Shown here: in pieces, positions 1 to 13,102 of the stretch
Layout of the letters: every line of letters begins with the position of its first letter
How positions within the stretch are numbered: position 1 is the stretch's first letter
From: Aotearoamyces nothofagi
Lineage: Eukaryota; Ascomycota; Leotiomycetes; Leotiales; Tympanidaceae
DNA: 64,000 nucleotides
Reading direction: 5' to 3'
NCBI GenBank assembly: GCA_015345905.1
Contig: JADDTR010000019.1
Location: 514,228 to 578,227, forward strand
Notes under the pieces: model-generated
What the model was told of the DNA's origin: nothing
The model's database searches: none
Seen by the model: only the letters and a program-made list of their open reading frames with translations
Program-made: the position numbers and the translations under genes

Positions 1-1135
1 CTCATGATAGGGACATAACGTGGATAGGAAACGTAGAGGTTTTAAAGAATATGTACCGAATTCTAGTCCTAGTAGGAACATAAGCGTGCCACCAACGATA
101 GTCAAACTTCCAAGCCAATCGACGGCTTTCAATCCGTCCCATACTGGCGTTCTCGGATTGTCTAACTTCAGAAAGAAAAACAGAATAGTGAAAGACACGC
201 CAGTAACGGGCAAATTAAGATAAAAGCACCACCGCCAGCTGGCCTTTTCTGCCAACACTCCTCCCAAGATCGGACCTATGAAGAATGCAGTCAGAATGTG
301 TCCATTGAGGTGACGAACTAGCTGATGAAGGAGTCCTATCTCAATAGACAGACTCCTCACAACAAAGGATGCTCGAGCCTTTATGGCAACAGAAACATAT
401 AGACAAGGGACTAAAGGTCCTGGAAGCAACTATAAACATACCTGTAGTACCCGCAAATGCCCAGACCATGCCCATGATCCCAAAAAATTTGCCTCTATTC
501 CTCATACTAAACAGGTCACTGATACATATATTGCCAAGGATGATTAACCCACCACCGCCAATACCTTGGATAGCCCTCGCAGCAATCAGCATGGCAACAT
601 TTTGGCTCACCCCTGCTATCAAGCTTCCAATGAAGAAGATCGTTGCTGCACACAGGATAATCGGCTTTCGGCCCCAGATATCAGAGAGTTTCCCCCAGGT
701 GGGACTCGAGGCAGCGCTTGCGAGAAGATATGCGCTTCCAATCCAAGTGTATGCCGCATCGGAATCAAAATATTCCGATATCGTCGGAAGCGCAGTGGTA
801 ATGATCGTCCCGTCGAGAGCAGCAAGGAAGACACCTGAACCGAGCGAGCCCATGATGACGAATGTTTGGAAAGTCGTGCGCGACGCTTCGGGATCTGCAG
901 GCTCTGAGGGAGGAGCTGCTTTGTCGCCCTCAACTGTCGACAGCTCGACTGTCTCGCTGCTATTCTCTGAGGCATTAACATTGCTCTTCGTGTTCGCGAT
1001 GGTAATTACGTCTTGCTGTGCGGCCAATGTCGTTCCTCCATTTGCTTCGGGGCCGACTGCAGCCTTGGCTTCGCCAGTCTTGCTGCTGTCGAAATTTGGA
1101 GCGTTGGCTACTGCTGTTTCTTCGTCGGTCGTCAT
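1..1135 (-). CDS. DHA2-family MFS transporter, 3' part outside window
   Basis: This is the N-terminal part of a 14-helix-type major facilitator (drug/proton antiporter) expected in the plasma or vacuolar membrane. About 95 polar residues come first. Then come helix 1 with the LDGTIITTALPTI motif, a motif A-like loop (GKLSDIWGRKP), the AIQGIGGGG helix, and after splicing the antiporter motif GPILGGVLAEKASWRW. Exon 1 is 1135-442 and exon 2 starts at 275; the 166-base intron (441-276) has a GTATGT donor and a branch-like CTGAC before the acceptor. A further donor near 35 (frame ...LEFG then GTACAT) probably ends exon 2, because the frame beyond it does not look like this family. The rest of the gene lies left of the window. 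Substrate unknown; toxin or drug efflux is typical of the family but only inferred. Confidence 0.85.
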
Positions 1136-2412
1136 CTCTCGGTCTTAAGGACAAGATATCCTACCAGTGAAATATACAGGAGCTGCTATTGCAGTGGAAG
1201 GAAGGAATGAAGAGACCAGTAGTTGAGCATCTTAGTAATCATGTCGCAACAAGACTGAAAAAAGATCATGGTACCTTCCTTACCTGATCTGATGTAAATG
1301 AGCCGCCCAGTATGTTTCGGGCATAGTTTAGCACGAAACCTGGAGAGGATCTCTTTGTAATAGTTAATCTAATCAGGCGTGTGTGCGGATGGGAACCTCA
1401 GTAGGGCTTTCTAGAGGGACAAGAAGATGTGGGTGCGATTATACTCGTACCATGCCCATTACCCAGCCGTACAGACACAGAAGCGCAGGAGATTCTTTGC
1501 TCTTTACCTCTGCCCCAAGAGCCATCAACGCTTATTTGTGTGCCCCATCTGGGATTCAAATACATGTACTGTATGCACATGAGTATGTCGATATGTATCT
1601 TCAACTCCAAATGGCCGAGGCTCCTCGTTGCGGCCCAACTGAGCATCGGAGCATCCACAAAGTGCGCGGCTATCCACACCGGAAGTGTGCACATACCAGA
1701 TGGTAAATGCGTAATGCGCCGGGGGGCGCCGTTATCAGATCAAGATAAGACAAGAGCGCGGCCTGCGGCGACGACCTCTATCCGCATACGGTCGGGCATC
1801 ACGCGCGGACTGAGAAAAAAAAGTGGCACGCTTTTGAGCGAAATACCAGGAACATTAAAAAACTCACTGTTGCCAATCCTATTACAGCACTAAAAGAGAG
1901 ATTTCAAATCTAGCTGAAACTCGGATACTACAAAACAGCACAAGCAATTTGATATATATATAATATTCTATGAATTGGTTTATTACAGTTGAGATATAAA
2001 AGTGCTAAAAGAGCCTAGACAAAGGGTATTTTGAAGAGTGCCACTTTTATTTCCAGTCCGCGTGCCTGCCGCCCCCATCCGCATCAACGGTTGTATCAAA
2101 ATAATCAAAATATGTATTCAGATGAAAAACCCTTTAGACTCTCATATTTATATAACACTTACTCACAGTGGTATCTGATCTATGATGTACACTACCTATC
2201 AATTCTTCCCAATCCTTAGGTATAATTTTCTGAGCCTAACGCCAAAGCAGCCAATATTAAAAATGCCGCATTGGCCAGCCCCAAAACGATTCTTGTGAGC
2301 ATGAACGCCAAGTTTCCGATTCCCTGGTCTGTAAATGCCATATGCGCACCCTTGAAATCTCTAAAGTATCCTTCTCTTTTGTATACGCTGTAAATATTTC
2401 AGTCTTCTTGTC
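1136..2412. other. Intergenic, no supported gene
   Basis: Upstream region shared by the transporter (minus) and the 3' end of the histidine kinase. 1900-2240 is AT-rich. Open frames here, including one of 154 codons at 1429-1893 (+), lack recognisable domains and plausible composition, so I do not call them genes. Confidence 0.5.
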
Positions 2413-5400
2413 TTAGAGGCCAGTTACTGTTTTCTCGGAATCACGCCACCTCCGAGCGCCGATTGTGGGTCTTTGTGGACTTCCATCTGCCGTTATATTA
2501 TCCTCACGTTCACCAGCTAGTATCCTAGACTCGAGAGCTGAGCTAGGGGTGGCCGGTGTTCGACTTCCAGCCACGTGCATACTCCTACTATCTGAATCAG
2601 TAGTACTCATCTTTCTCCGCCCAGCCCTAATAGTACTACCGCCACCCTCTCGCTCCAACCTTCCAATGTTCTCTTTTGTCAGCTTTTGCCCTTCAGTCCC
2701 CTTGGGATGTGGGACCAATCCATCATCGGAACCGCCAGCAGCCACCATTAGCTTATCATCACGAAGTGAGGTAGCCTTTTCTTCAGCCTCTGATCGTCGT
2801 ACAACGCGGTCGCCTTCAGACTCGATACCGGATAGAATGAGGTGGTGACTACTAGTTCTAGATGTTAGGGCCGGCCTAGCAGCTCCGCTCGCCGTGTTGG
2901 TATTATTCTTAATACCGGGATTGCCCTTCCCGACGATACCACCACTACTGTCAATGATGTGATACTCTCCAATCTCCTGACAATCACTACCGTGCTCTGA
3001 CGAACCGCTAGCCGACTCCCCTTCAGTGAGAGATTTGCGTCTTTCTATAGTCCACCTTACAAGCATCTTCTCAAGTGTCTTGCCTTTTACAGGCTTGGCG
3101 AGGTAATCATTCATGCCGGCTTTTTTGCATTTCTCTCTATCCCCTTGAATTGCACTGGCTGTCATAGCAACGATTGGAATATCTCGAGAAGCTGCTGAAT
3201 ATGGAGCATGGTGACGAAGGAGATGTGTTGTACGGTAGCCGTCAATGACAGGCATTTGGACGTCCATCAGAATGATATCAGGCTTCCTGTATATAGAAGT
3301 AGGAGATTGGGAGTCAAGGATATAATCTAGAGCTTCTTTGCCATTCCAGACCGCAAAGACTTTGAAGCCAAGCTTACGAATTGTCTTAAGGGCGATCTGT
3401 TGATTGATGGCACTGTAGAGAATGGTTAGCGGCAATACTAAGATTAATGGTAGGTAACTTACTTGTCCTCAACAACAAGGACTTCTATTTTCCCTCGTTC
3501 TTCCATGGAGAGCTCGATATCTAGTGGGGTAGGAGATGGCCTACTACCTCTTTGTAGGTTACTTTGTGAACCCCGCGCCGCATGTATTGGACTATTTTGC
3601 GGAGGCGGTGTGCCTATAATGTGTTCATAGTCGGAGCTATTACATGAAACGCTCATTTCGCTCTGAAGTCGGTCCGGTAGTGACCCGATATCGATGATGT
3701 TGGCATCTCCGCCATGATATTGAGGCTTATTGAAGGGGATCCAGAACGTGGCAGTCGTGCCATTCCCTAGAGAAGATTCCAAGGCAATCCGTCCATGCAT
3801 AAGATCGACTAGATTCTTACAAATAGTAAGCCCAAGACCAGTTCCGCCAAAGCGTCGAGCAGTAGACGAATCGGCTTGACTAAAAGGTTTGAAAAGTCGT
3901 TTCCTGACATCCTCCTCGATACCAATACCGGTATCTTCAACAACAAACTTCACCTCGAAGATCTCCGAGGTCTCTTTTTCTTTCAGGACAGAGAACTTGA
4001 CTTTCCCTTCACTAGTGAATTTGATGCTATTCGTCAATAAATTGGTGATAATTTGCCTAACTCGTCCAGGATCGCCCATAACAATTAAATCTCGGTCGAT
4101 CCCGAGGGAAACATCAGCTTCAAATATCAGATGCTTTCGCTCAGCAGCAAAACTGAGCATTTTGCTGACATCACGAACAACAACTGAAAGCGAAAATTGA
4201 ACTTCTTCGATGTCTAGACGGCCAGATTCAACCTTTGAGAAGTCAAGGATATCATTGATGACGGTCAAGAGGCCATTGGCAGAACGTTGTATGTTCTCGG
4301 CACATTCGCGTGCTTCCTCATCTAGCTCCATATCTGCTAGCAGCTCCGCCATACCGATGACTCCAGCAATTGGTGTACGTATCTCATGAGACATATTGGC
4401 AAGAAATTGACTCTTCAGGCGGCTAGCTTCCTTGGCTGCAGCTTCATTTGCCAGAAGCCTTGTATTCTCCATCTCTTGCATTACCAAGTCTTCTTGCCTA
4501 TCATGTATTTCCGTGATGTCCATGGCAACCCCGGTAACTCCATCGATAAAGGCCTCATTAATAGCACCTCCATCCCCCTTTTTCCCATGAATAGGTAGAT
4601 ATCGAATTCGGTACCAGCGTCCGTTAATGGAATGCTCGTGAACGTCCTCCGTCACTTTGCCTGTCAGAATATTCTCTATAGGGGCGAGGGATGGAGGTAT
4701 ATCTCCAGGTTGATGACTGAGAGAAGTCTGGGAAAATACGTCAAACACGTTTTTGCCTATATATGCGTCTCTGTTCGATGATCTTCCATTATTGTTGGAG
4801 TCATCATTTGATCCTGACTCGGCAGCTTCTCCACTCCAGATGAGTGCCCCTTCCAGGAGTGTGAGGTTGCGATGGCGGTCTACCGAGAACAAAGTGACTT
4901 TTGCGTGCCCAATAACGCTCAAAAGCTGCTGTCTGGTTCGTCTCGCCTCGAATCTGGTCTCCACAGCTTCATGAATATCTGTACAGCTGCCGAACCACTT
5001 TTCAATAACGCCTGTCTGTTTGTTTATGAAAGGTAATGCTCTTCCCAACATCCACCTCCATTCTCCACCCTTCGATTTGCACCGATACTCCGTACTGTAA
5101 GGTTCACCAGTAGCTAATGAGTGTTTCCATCTTTGGTTTGTGGCTGGCATATCGTCCGGGTGAAAAGGTAATTTCCAACGCATACCGCAAGATTCCTCTT
5201 GCGTCAGACCGGTGTAGTCATACCAACGTTGTGAAAACCAATCATGATAGCCATCTGGTGTAGTCGTCCAGATCATTTGAGGGAGGCTGTCACATATCAT
5301 TTGAAACCTCTGATCGTCCTTTTCTACCTGCTCTGCTAATTTCGTGGCCATGGCGGTAACATCCCTACAAGTTATAACCCCTGCTAAGAATTCTCCAGTA

Positions 5401-6994
5401 TTTGGGTCCGTAATAGCCTCGCCCAGAACATCAAACACAATTTTCTTGCTGGTGTCTGGATCTAACATGCCCACTCGTCTACTCGTAAAGGGCCTCTGTG
5501 TTCGAATTAAGTACGAAATGGGATATTCGGAAGGGTGAAGTTCCACAGTGAAATCCTCGTTCCACACGCGCCATTGTGATACTAGATCATAACCATCTTT
5601 GATGGTTTTCGGATCTGGCTGCGTATGAAAGAGTCGCCGAGCAGCTACGAGGTATGAGTAAATATCTAAACAAGAAAAGCTGGTGATATACCTCTATTGG
5701 GAACGGCTAGACTCTCGTCTTTCCACATAGATAGGATCGGCATTTCAGTATTGTCTAGCAGAGCATCTTTCATCATAATGAGTTTTTGCAAACTTGAAGG
5801 TGAAGAAGACAAGCTAGACCTGGATGGTGGCCCTAGAGGCGGAAATACAGATGCTGACAGCGAGACTGCCGAAGGACTTGTGATTGCGGACGAAACGCGG
5901 GAGCTCTGACTTGAGTCTTGAGCAGAACCGGCTGATGATGGACTTGACTGAGAACCTGTAATCGTGCTGGGTTTTGAGGCGATCCTAGAAACACGTACCA
6001 CCTGCCTCGACTGTCCACGAGAGCTTGACAATGATATCGGCGCAGAATCTGTGCTAGTAAACGTCAAAGAGAAAAATCTCTCCTCATCAAGTCCCCAAAC
6101 AGTAACTATCATCTTGGCCGTGATCGGTTGAATAACAGATGCCCTTCCGGTTGTCGCAAATGCATTTGCGGATATATGTTGAGGAGCAAGTAAGACTTCA
6201 AGTACTACATCGTGCACCATGGATTGGCTCTTTTTCAGACCTGTAGATTCAGCATTTTCAATTTTTGGGGTAACATCGCCACTCTCTGGATTCAACGGTG
6301 CATCACGGCCATTGGAGTGTATAACCAAGTCTTCACATAACCTGCCGAGGAAGGTCTCCCAGTTTACCCATACAGGCCTGCCGTCTTGTATCATGTCGAT
6401 GCCAATCTGGCTTAAAGTCTTGCCTTTCAATCTGTCTGATGCTGAAACCCCATCTTCGTTTCGTGCATCATCCACATCTTCTAACCCAACCAAACGACCC
6501 ATAGCTTCGCTGGCCAAGACCACAGTCTTTAAATTATTTAGTACGAGTAACGGAGTTGGTGAGTATTGCATGGCTGCCAATGCAATTTCCGCAACGGTCG
6601 AGTATCCGGGCATAGGAAGTCGAAGATTGCTCGTTCCCGAACGTAGTGACTGGATATCTCCATTCAGAAACCCTTCAGCTTGGATTGATTTAAGGCCATC
6701 AGGCTGACCGGCAACTCTGTGAAGCGGTGAGCGTGGAGGGCCAAGCTCTTCCGCTTGGTCAGACTGAGATATCGCATTGCCGTTCACGTTATAGAGATTG
6801 GCGGAAGCCGTGGATGAACGGGAGTCTTCTATCGCTTCCTCACTTGTTGACATGTCGAAAGCAGCGACAGAAGTATCGCCAAATCGCTGATTCGATATAT
6901 GTGCAATGTGTTGAACAGCTGCTAAGCCAGCCGAGGCCTTCGACTTAAGATGAAGCTGACGGCCCCAGGTCGTCCCTTCGTTCAACGCAGGCAC
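2413..6994 (-). CDS. PAS-containing hybrid histidine kinase
   Basis: Cytoplasmic two-component sensor predicted to autophosphorylate on His and pass the phosphate to its own receiver domain, then to an HPt protein. Spliced exons 6994-5692, 5644-3463 and 3412-2413 give about 1494 residues with every frame joining. The N-terminal 430 residues are Ser-rich with one weak PAS-like segment. A clear PAS/PAC (SLPQMIWTTTPDGY to KWFGSCTD) lies near residues 545-660, then another PAS-like stretch, the H-box (NMSHEIRTPIAGV, near 850), N, G1 and G2 boxes (NLLTNSIKFT, DTGIGIEE, GGTGLGLTI), and a receiver with VVEDN, LMDVQMP phospho-Asp and a TAS/AKP signature. The second intron cuts inside VVEDN. The left-most codon used is GTG, with an in-frame stop just upstream, so the true start is either the Met at 6853 or an unseen 5' exon. 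No transmembrane segment is visible. Confidence 0.88.
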
Positions 6995-7909
6995 AGTTAT
7001 CTTCTACCAATGCCTCAATAAGAGATGAATGCTGTTGCCAAGAAGCTGCGTCATAAACCGATCATCACCTCATCTGCGACCTCCTACCGACTTTCTCACC
7101 CGGTCTCCGATATATCGATAATCATGGGGTTCAACTCAATTGACACACATGCTACAGTGCACCGAACAGCCGGATATTGTGTGAAGTAGGAAGAGTAGAA
7201 GAGAATGAAGGGTTCTGGAACGTGTTGTTTGGAAATTGGCAGTGCTGTCGTTGTGGGTGTGTTTCGGTAAACGCAGGGGGGATCTGCTCCAAGTCCTGTA
7301 TTCTCGACGAGCCCTTTAAGGTTCGGGGCTAAAGGGTATAAACTGCGGGGAGGCGTATGGCGCCCTTTCCGAGAGCTCTAGAACAAGCAGGAATGCGTAG
7401 AACAGGCTTGACGGTCACTATGTATGGATTTGAGAGGAGGACCCTAACGCCCAGCGACCCAAGGAGAAAACAAAGCAGCTGTAGTTACGGAAGGGTGAGG
7501 CATTGGGCTTCTAAGAAACCGAGATGGGGTGCGAGGCTGTCATATGGTATGTAGGTATGTACAGTACCTTGCAGCTCCGCAGCGGCACAGTGGATGAGGA
7601 GAGCTGGAGGAGGATCAAGAGGATCGATCATGGGGACGATCGGCCCATCAGGGCCAACAGAAGCGCGCCGGATGCGATCGAGCTGGGGACCAGACCCCTA
7701 AAATTCCCGTGCTTGGCGCCCCGGCACGGTAGTGGCACAGGCTACCCCAGGCTACCCACTACGAAGAAGCGGCCGGGCGACGCCGCAAAGTATGAAGACG
7801 GCCCACAGGGCCCGATAAGCTGGCGGTTGATCACTAAACAACGTGCTGCAGCGCCGTGGCAGTGACGCTGAATCAGGTGCTGGGCTCCTGCCTCGAAAGC
7901 AAAGCAGTC

Positions 7910-7953
7910 GCTGGCAGGTGCTAGCAGGTGCTGACAGGTGCTGACGGGTGCTG
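7910..7953. repeat. Imperfect 10-base tandem repeat
   Basis: About four copies of a unit close to GCTGACAGGT, directly before the 13-base array. Confidence 0.7.
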
Positions 7954-7962
7954 GATCGACCC

Positions 7963-8022
7963 GGCAGAGCACTGTGGCAGAGCACTGTGGCAGAGCACTG
8001 TGGCAGAGCACTGTGGCAGAGC
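7963..8022. repeat. 13-base tandem repeat
   Basis: Four perfect copies of GGCAGAGCACTGT plus a partial fifth, head to tail. Confidence 0.92.
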
Positions 8023-8973
8023 CTGGCATTGCACACCTCCTGGAGGTCGCTATCCGGGACCTTTGCGATGGCTATCCTACGCTCGCTAGGTACCTTGGGG
8101 GCCACCACGGTCCCTGTCGGCACTGACGGCAGTGGCTTAAGGGTGCCTCCTCGCCCCGCCAGCACTCATGCTCCAGCGTCAGAATGAGGCCACTCACTCG
8201 CCCCCTCCAGGGCCCCGCGTGCGCTCACCGTGCATCGCCGCCCGCCTGCTGCTCCAGCGCCTGCGATGCCGCGGGGAGACCCATTGCATACCCGACAGGC
8301 CATTTGTGCTGACGTGCTGCTGACACGACGACCTGCCGCGGCGACATGACGACACAGTGTAGCAACGGAGAGCAACTGCTGCGAAAACATCGCATAATCT
8401 TTGCGCATCTCATTAGCAGACAATCTGATGTAATCACCACATTCTGTGCCATTCCACAGCTTACCTTGCAGACAGATCACTGCCGCGGGCGTCCGCATCC
8501 CGCATTGTGGTTCTGCCCATCGCTGCGAGATGATGTCAACCCAGTCTCTATCAAGAAGAGCACATACAGCTACAGTAAGTCCCCACACACTCCTATGAGC
8601 TAGCACCTGCTCGCCGGCGAGGCTGAATACCAGGACAGTCATGCTGAACATTCTCTACGGTACACTCGTGTATGAGCCCTCGATATGGAATGTTCAAAGA
8701 TGCGATAGACTACAGAAAGGCTGCTCGACAGGGTCGACACCGCTACTGGCAATCCATCCAGCAGAGCTTGAATGGGCCACAAAAGCTTCCGGAGATGTTT
8801 CACAGGAGGTTTTACTCCATCGGTTTCATTGAAAGTCGCTCAGACCTCGAGTATGTAGTCTCTCATGACTTTGGTCTTGCCCCTCCGATATTATGCACCC
8901 CTAAACTACAGAACCATGAAGAGTGTGACTCAGTTTCCATAAAGATCATGCTTTAATACTCATTTCCATCATC

Positions 8974-10115
8974 TCAAGCTTTCCTAGCTGCAATTCTAAG
9001 TCTTGTATACCCGAAAAAGCTCCCTCCACTTGGACTCTCACAGCACGTTTTCAAAGTCTCGGTGATTTCCTGCACGCACTCCTCTCTCTTCTCCACGGGC
9101 ACAGCATCAAGGAATTGCTTTCCCATCAGCCTCACCCAACCTTCAACCCCACTCCCATCCTTTCCCTCCTCAGCTCTTGTTGATCTATAAGCCAACTCAC
9201 TCTTCTCAACTACAAACCCGATGCTTTCTAGCATATCCTTCATCCACTTCTCGTCCGGGAAGAACCAAGGATCAGCCTCTCTTGCCCCCTGGATCCCGAT
9301 TCGTTGCCCAACCGCTGCGAGGAGAGCAGCGCGCATGCCAGCCACGTTACCTAGTCCACCCATCTCAAAGACAAGAGTGCCGCCAGGCTTAAGAGCGTTA
9401 TAGGCTCCAGTGAAAACATCTTTTCTCGTTCCAGGATTGCGAAGAATCCAATGGAGCGCTGCGTTAGAGAAGACTTTGTCGTATTTTTGGACTTGGAGGG
9501 AAGAATATTGAGGAAGGAGAGTGGCATCAATAATTTCAAAAGTGGCGTTTGGAGGAGAATTCTTTTGGGCAGTTCCGATCATGGAAACAGAGCTATCAAT
9601 ACCATGGATGGAACCGTGCCCAATAGCGGCAGCGATCTCGTTAGTGAGAAGTCCATCTAGATGTTGATGTTAGATATGTTAAAATAACCAGTAGTAAATA
9701 TAAATTTAGTAGCTTAGAGCGGAGAAAGAATAGCATGAAGGATAGGTTTGAAAGAAAGACGTATACTTCATGTCGTCGAGCGCCGACTGTATGTTCAGAG
9801 CTCCAGAAGATACAAGAGTGCCAATTAGAAAGACAACAAGGACAACGCCACGAAACAATCTCAAACACCCACCGTAATACAACCGAAAGAAAGAAAGCAG
9901 CCATACCTCCACACCCAATATCCAACACAACATCCCCAGGTCTCGGATCCAGCCAGCCAACAACCTTCGTCGCCAGCTTCGGCACAAACGACGCCGCATT
10001 CTGATACGCCTGCGCCCCCGTACCGTCCAGGTCAGTACGCCGCGAAACGAGCCACAACACCACAATCCCAACGCACCTCGGAGCTCCAATGGTCTTCCTG
10101 CCTGGCGCTCGACAT
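8974..10115 (-). CDS. Class I SAM-dependent methyltransferase
   Basis: Predicted small-molecule methyltransferase of the trans-aconitate methyltransferase-like group, probably cytosolic. Exons 10115-10077, 10009-9907 and 9656-8974 join in frame to 274 residues. Motif I (VVLDIGCGDG) is created by splicing across the second intron near residues 40-50. The acidic end of the next strand follows (IHGIDSS), then DATLLP, the active-site-side motif NAALHW and the post-motif LKPGGTLVFEMGG. The substrate cannot be read from sequence. I chose the ATG that gives MSSARQEDHWSSE, because an HWSS segment shortly before AYQN is usual in this group. An in-frame ATG at 10274 would add 53 Ser/Pro-rich residues and cannot be excluded. 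The second intron is 250 bases, long for this window. Confidence 0.85.
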
Positions 10116-11427
10116 TGTAAAGAGCAGATCTTGTGGTCTTTTTTCGGGGGTGGATTGGGGATTGTGGGAGGGGGAATCGATGCTCGAGGGGGTTTTCATG
10201 CTGGTGATGCTGCGCGTTGCGATGGGCTCGCTTCCGATCTCGGAGGCTGCGTGTGAATTGATGGAGCTTGTCATGGTTGTTAGGACGTCGAATGGATGGT
10301 ATTGGCTGGGCTATGAGTGAGATTACTCTTGGGTACGTTTATAAATTGTTTGGTTCATGTGGGCCTTGAGTCTTTGAATGAAACTTTGTAAAATAGTGGA
10401 TTGTTGCATGTTTTGATTGTATAATGACTCTTAATATGATAAAATGATTTTATGTCCAAGACTCTACTTTCTTCTCTTTTTGAAATTTCTATTCTAGACT
10501 TACATTATTAAATAGACTAGAGTAGATAAATTGGATAGTTCCTCTAGTTCGACAGCTTGGAATTCTAGAATCCTATTCTACTCCTATTCTATTTGATAGA
10601 TTCAAGTAAGTATTGCTACCTATGGTTCTCCATTTAATATACAGATTAAACAATCAGCAGCGTAATATTCATACTAGTCTCTGATCCTTATGGCACCAGG
10701 CCTGTCAGTTCCCATCTTCTCCCAATGTTAACCATAACCTGTTGATACTTGCTAGTGTAGGGCATGATAGAATCGGCTGGATGTTGGAGAGGAAGCTTGT
10801 CTGAGGCCATTTAGACCTTTTTTATTCCCGGAGCAAAGGATGCGCAAGAGCTGATACATAGGCGATTGTTTTGGCGGGCAAGGGATTTTGACGTCGAGGT
10901 GCCTCTCGAACGGTTTTGTTGATCGCTCGCACGTGATCTGAACTTCGTCCTATCGTTTATATCACATGATATGCACCGTGGTAGCGTAGCCTCGTGTTGA
11001 ACTTTGGTGGAGGATGCGGCTTGATTGATTAAAGGTGTTTAGAAGGAGAGATTTATATTGGCCGTCCGTATACTTGTGAATGCTATGGCCTACAGAGGCT
11101 AAAGCAGGTGCCATGCGATTAGAAAGTAGTACCTCTGCACTCAAGGATATGTACAGTACAAGAGACTTTGTCGTTGCATGCAAGGAGTTCAGAGAGCAAA
11201 AGTTAAGAGAAGAGATGCTCAGATACATCTTTATATAACGAGAGTACAGTTAGATTGAAAATTACCCCAGAACTGGTTGGCCTGTGAGCCGAGCTGCTTT
11301 TGGCATGACGTTTAGTCCGCCGTAGTTAAGTCCGAGCAAGGCACAACGACATTGATCAACGCCCGCTCAAGGTTATCTCTAGACACCTCGCACTAACACA
11401 TCCGTAACGGAAGCCAAGAGAGTGAAC
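10116..11427. promoter_or_regulatory. Divergent promoter region, AT-rich
   Basis: This 1.3-kb stretch separates the methyltransferase (minus) and the F-box gene (plus). It is AT-rich around 10330-10660 and has no convincing gene. A CACGTGAT E-box at 10930-10937 matches the bHLH (Cbf1-type) consensus on the reverse strand. Any role is inferred. Confidence 0.4.
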
Positions 11428-13102
11428 ATGGCGTCCCTGATGCTACTGCCTCGTGAAATCCTATATAATGTGCTTCAATATGTTGACCCTCAAGACCTTA
11501 CACCCCTATCATGCAGCTGTCAGGCTCTAGACGGGCTCATACGGAACAATCAACCGTTGTTCAAGGAGCTCTATCTTCAAAGACGGGCAAGTCTTGCAAT
11601 AAAGTACAGTGCATGTTACTGATAACTTGTAGGATACTCCTTTACGAGAGGATAGCAATGGCGAGCCTGAGTGGAATGCGGAGCTACAGAAGCTCGTACA
11701 CTCTGAGAACATCTTTGCAATCGATGACATAGATGAGAAGGTACGATTTGAGAATTACCTCCTTTACCAGTGCATATTGAAAAGTGAGAACAGAAGACAC
11801 ATTTGAAGTTCCTTACAGCCGAGATTACATCTCTTCTACGCTCCGCTCAATCTCAACATGAACTATCACTGAATGTTGAGTTGCTCTGTAAGCATTTTGA
11901 GAACGAGAAAAATAAAGAAGCTTTCCTCTGCAGCTCCTCACTGTTTGAAAGAACAAAACCTTTCGATCCTTCCTATAAGCGTTCATCTTTTTCTGAGCAC
12001 CAATGGAGTGCTAAGCTTCACTGCCTATATGGCCTTCCTATCCAGTCATTCGGTAGGACCAGGTCCTCACGGACATATCCGTACGCAGCATCAAGAGTTT
12101 ATGACCTTCGCAATTATTCTCAACATGGAACCTTGTGGGGCCCATTTTTAGATGATGGCTCCCAACGTGTAGACTGGGAAATGGCCGAGGCTATCATGGT
12201 TGTACTAGGCCACAATCTACAAAACCTCAGTCACAGCAACGCCAACATCTTTGAATATGTATGGGAAAAGCCATTCATATATGCAGTTCCGAATAGCTAT
12301 GTTTCGCTTCCGATTCCTATATCTTCAGTACCTGCTTCTTCCCTTGATAGCCAAGATCCATATCATGTAACAGGCACATATATGCGAGTGAGTTGTCCCT
12401 ACTTTGCGAAATTCTCTGCTAAAGCATCAAAATAGGTCATTTCATTTCTACAGTACGAAGACTTATTTACATATAACTTTTCCTCTTTAGAACCTCCTCC
12501 GGGCCAACCAAGACCTCCGCTTGACACTAATGAAGCGGTTCGGATTGTTAAGACGGAATTGCGGACTACAAAAATTGAAAAGCCTGGGGAAGATGACGGG
12601 CAAGAACTTCCAGTAGTCCACTTTAGAGGCATTTCAAAGTCAATGTATGAGTCTTGGGACCCACATCCAATTTCAAATACACGAGGTTAGATACGAGATC
12701 CTTGAATTTTAGCTATTGACTGACGTGATAACCTTTTTTGACCACTGTGGCTCTGCAGGTATTGTGAGATGTACACGCGAAGGAGAAATACGCTGGACCA
12801 TATGGTCTATCCATCAGGGGTATGTTTGTCTTACCGTCTCATGGAGAAATTACATCTGATTCGGTTTTGTAAATATAGTGAAGAACGGTGGCGCAGCGAA
12901 GGTATCCAAATTGGTGGCATCTGTTCAGCTAGAGGAGTGCTAGGCAACTGGTTTGACACGTAGGCAACATCATCACAGCCTAGTTGCGTTCACTAACAGC
13001 TACTTGTACAGAGACTATGACCCACAAGGTCCAGCAGGTCCAACAGGATTCTGGAAAATCAGCGATGATATTGCCAGTCATGATGAGCATGAGAACTACT
13101 AG
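11428..13102 (+). CDS. Fungal F-box protein
   Basis: Predicted substrate-recognition subunit of an SCF ubiquitin ligase. The N-terminal F-box (LPREILYNVLQYVDPQDL, residues about 6-25, then LSCSCQALDGLI) would bind Skp1. Seven exons (11428-11586, 11633-11740, 11794-12387, 12454-12685, 12759-12819, 12879-12959, 13012-13102) splice to 441 residues without a frame break. The C-terminal half has the REGEIRWTIWSIHQG segment and ends in DYDPQGPAGPTGFWKI, a pattern I recognise from fungal F-box proteins of unknown target. The first intron appears to use a GC donor (GGCAAGT); a GT donor does not restore the frame. The start is the first ATG after a leading GTG codon. The target protein is unknown. Confidence 0.85.

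Larger units (their letters stand above)
6995..8973. other. Intergenic with short tandem repeats
   Basis: Two kilobases between the kinase start and the methyltransferase end. The centre (7600-8300) is GC-rich and carries tandem repeats. A frame at 8672-8956 (+) of 94 codons, preceded by a donor-like GTAAGT at 8575, could be an exon of an unrecognised small gene, but nothing supports it beyond openness. Confidence 0.45.

Noticed and set aside
1429-1893. 154-codon frame on the plus strand
   Set aside because: No domain, unusual composition and no plausible promoter or intron context.
8346-8956. Possible small two- or three-exon gene on the plus strand
   Set aside because: A good GTAAGT donor and an open 94-codon frame exist, but no combination gives a recognisable or convincingly protein-like product.
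10330-10660. AT-rich stretch as a decayed (RIP-mutated) transposon
   Set aside because: No terminal repeats, target duplications or transposon protein traces are visible; composition alone is not enough.
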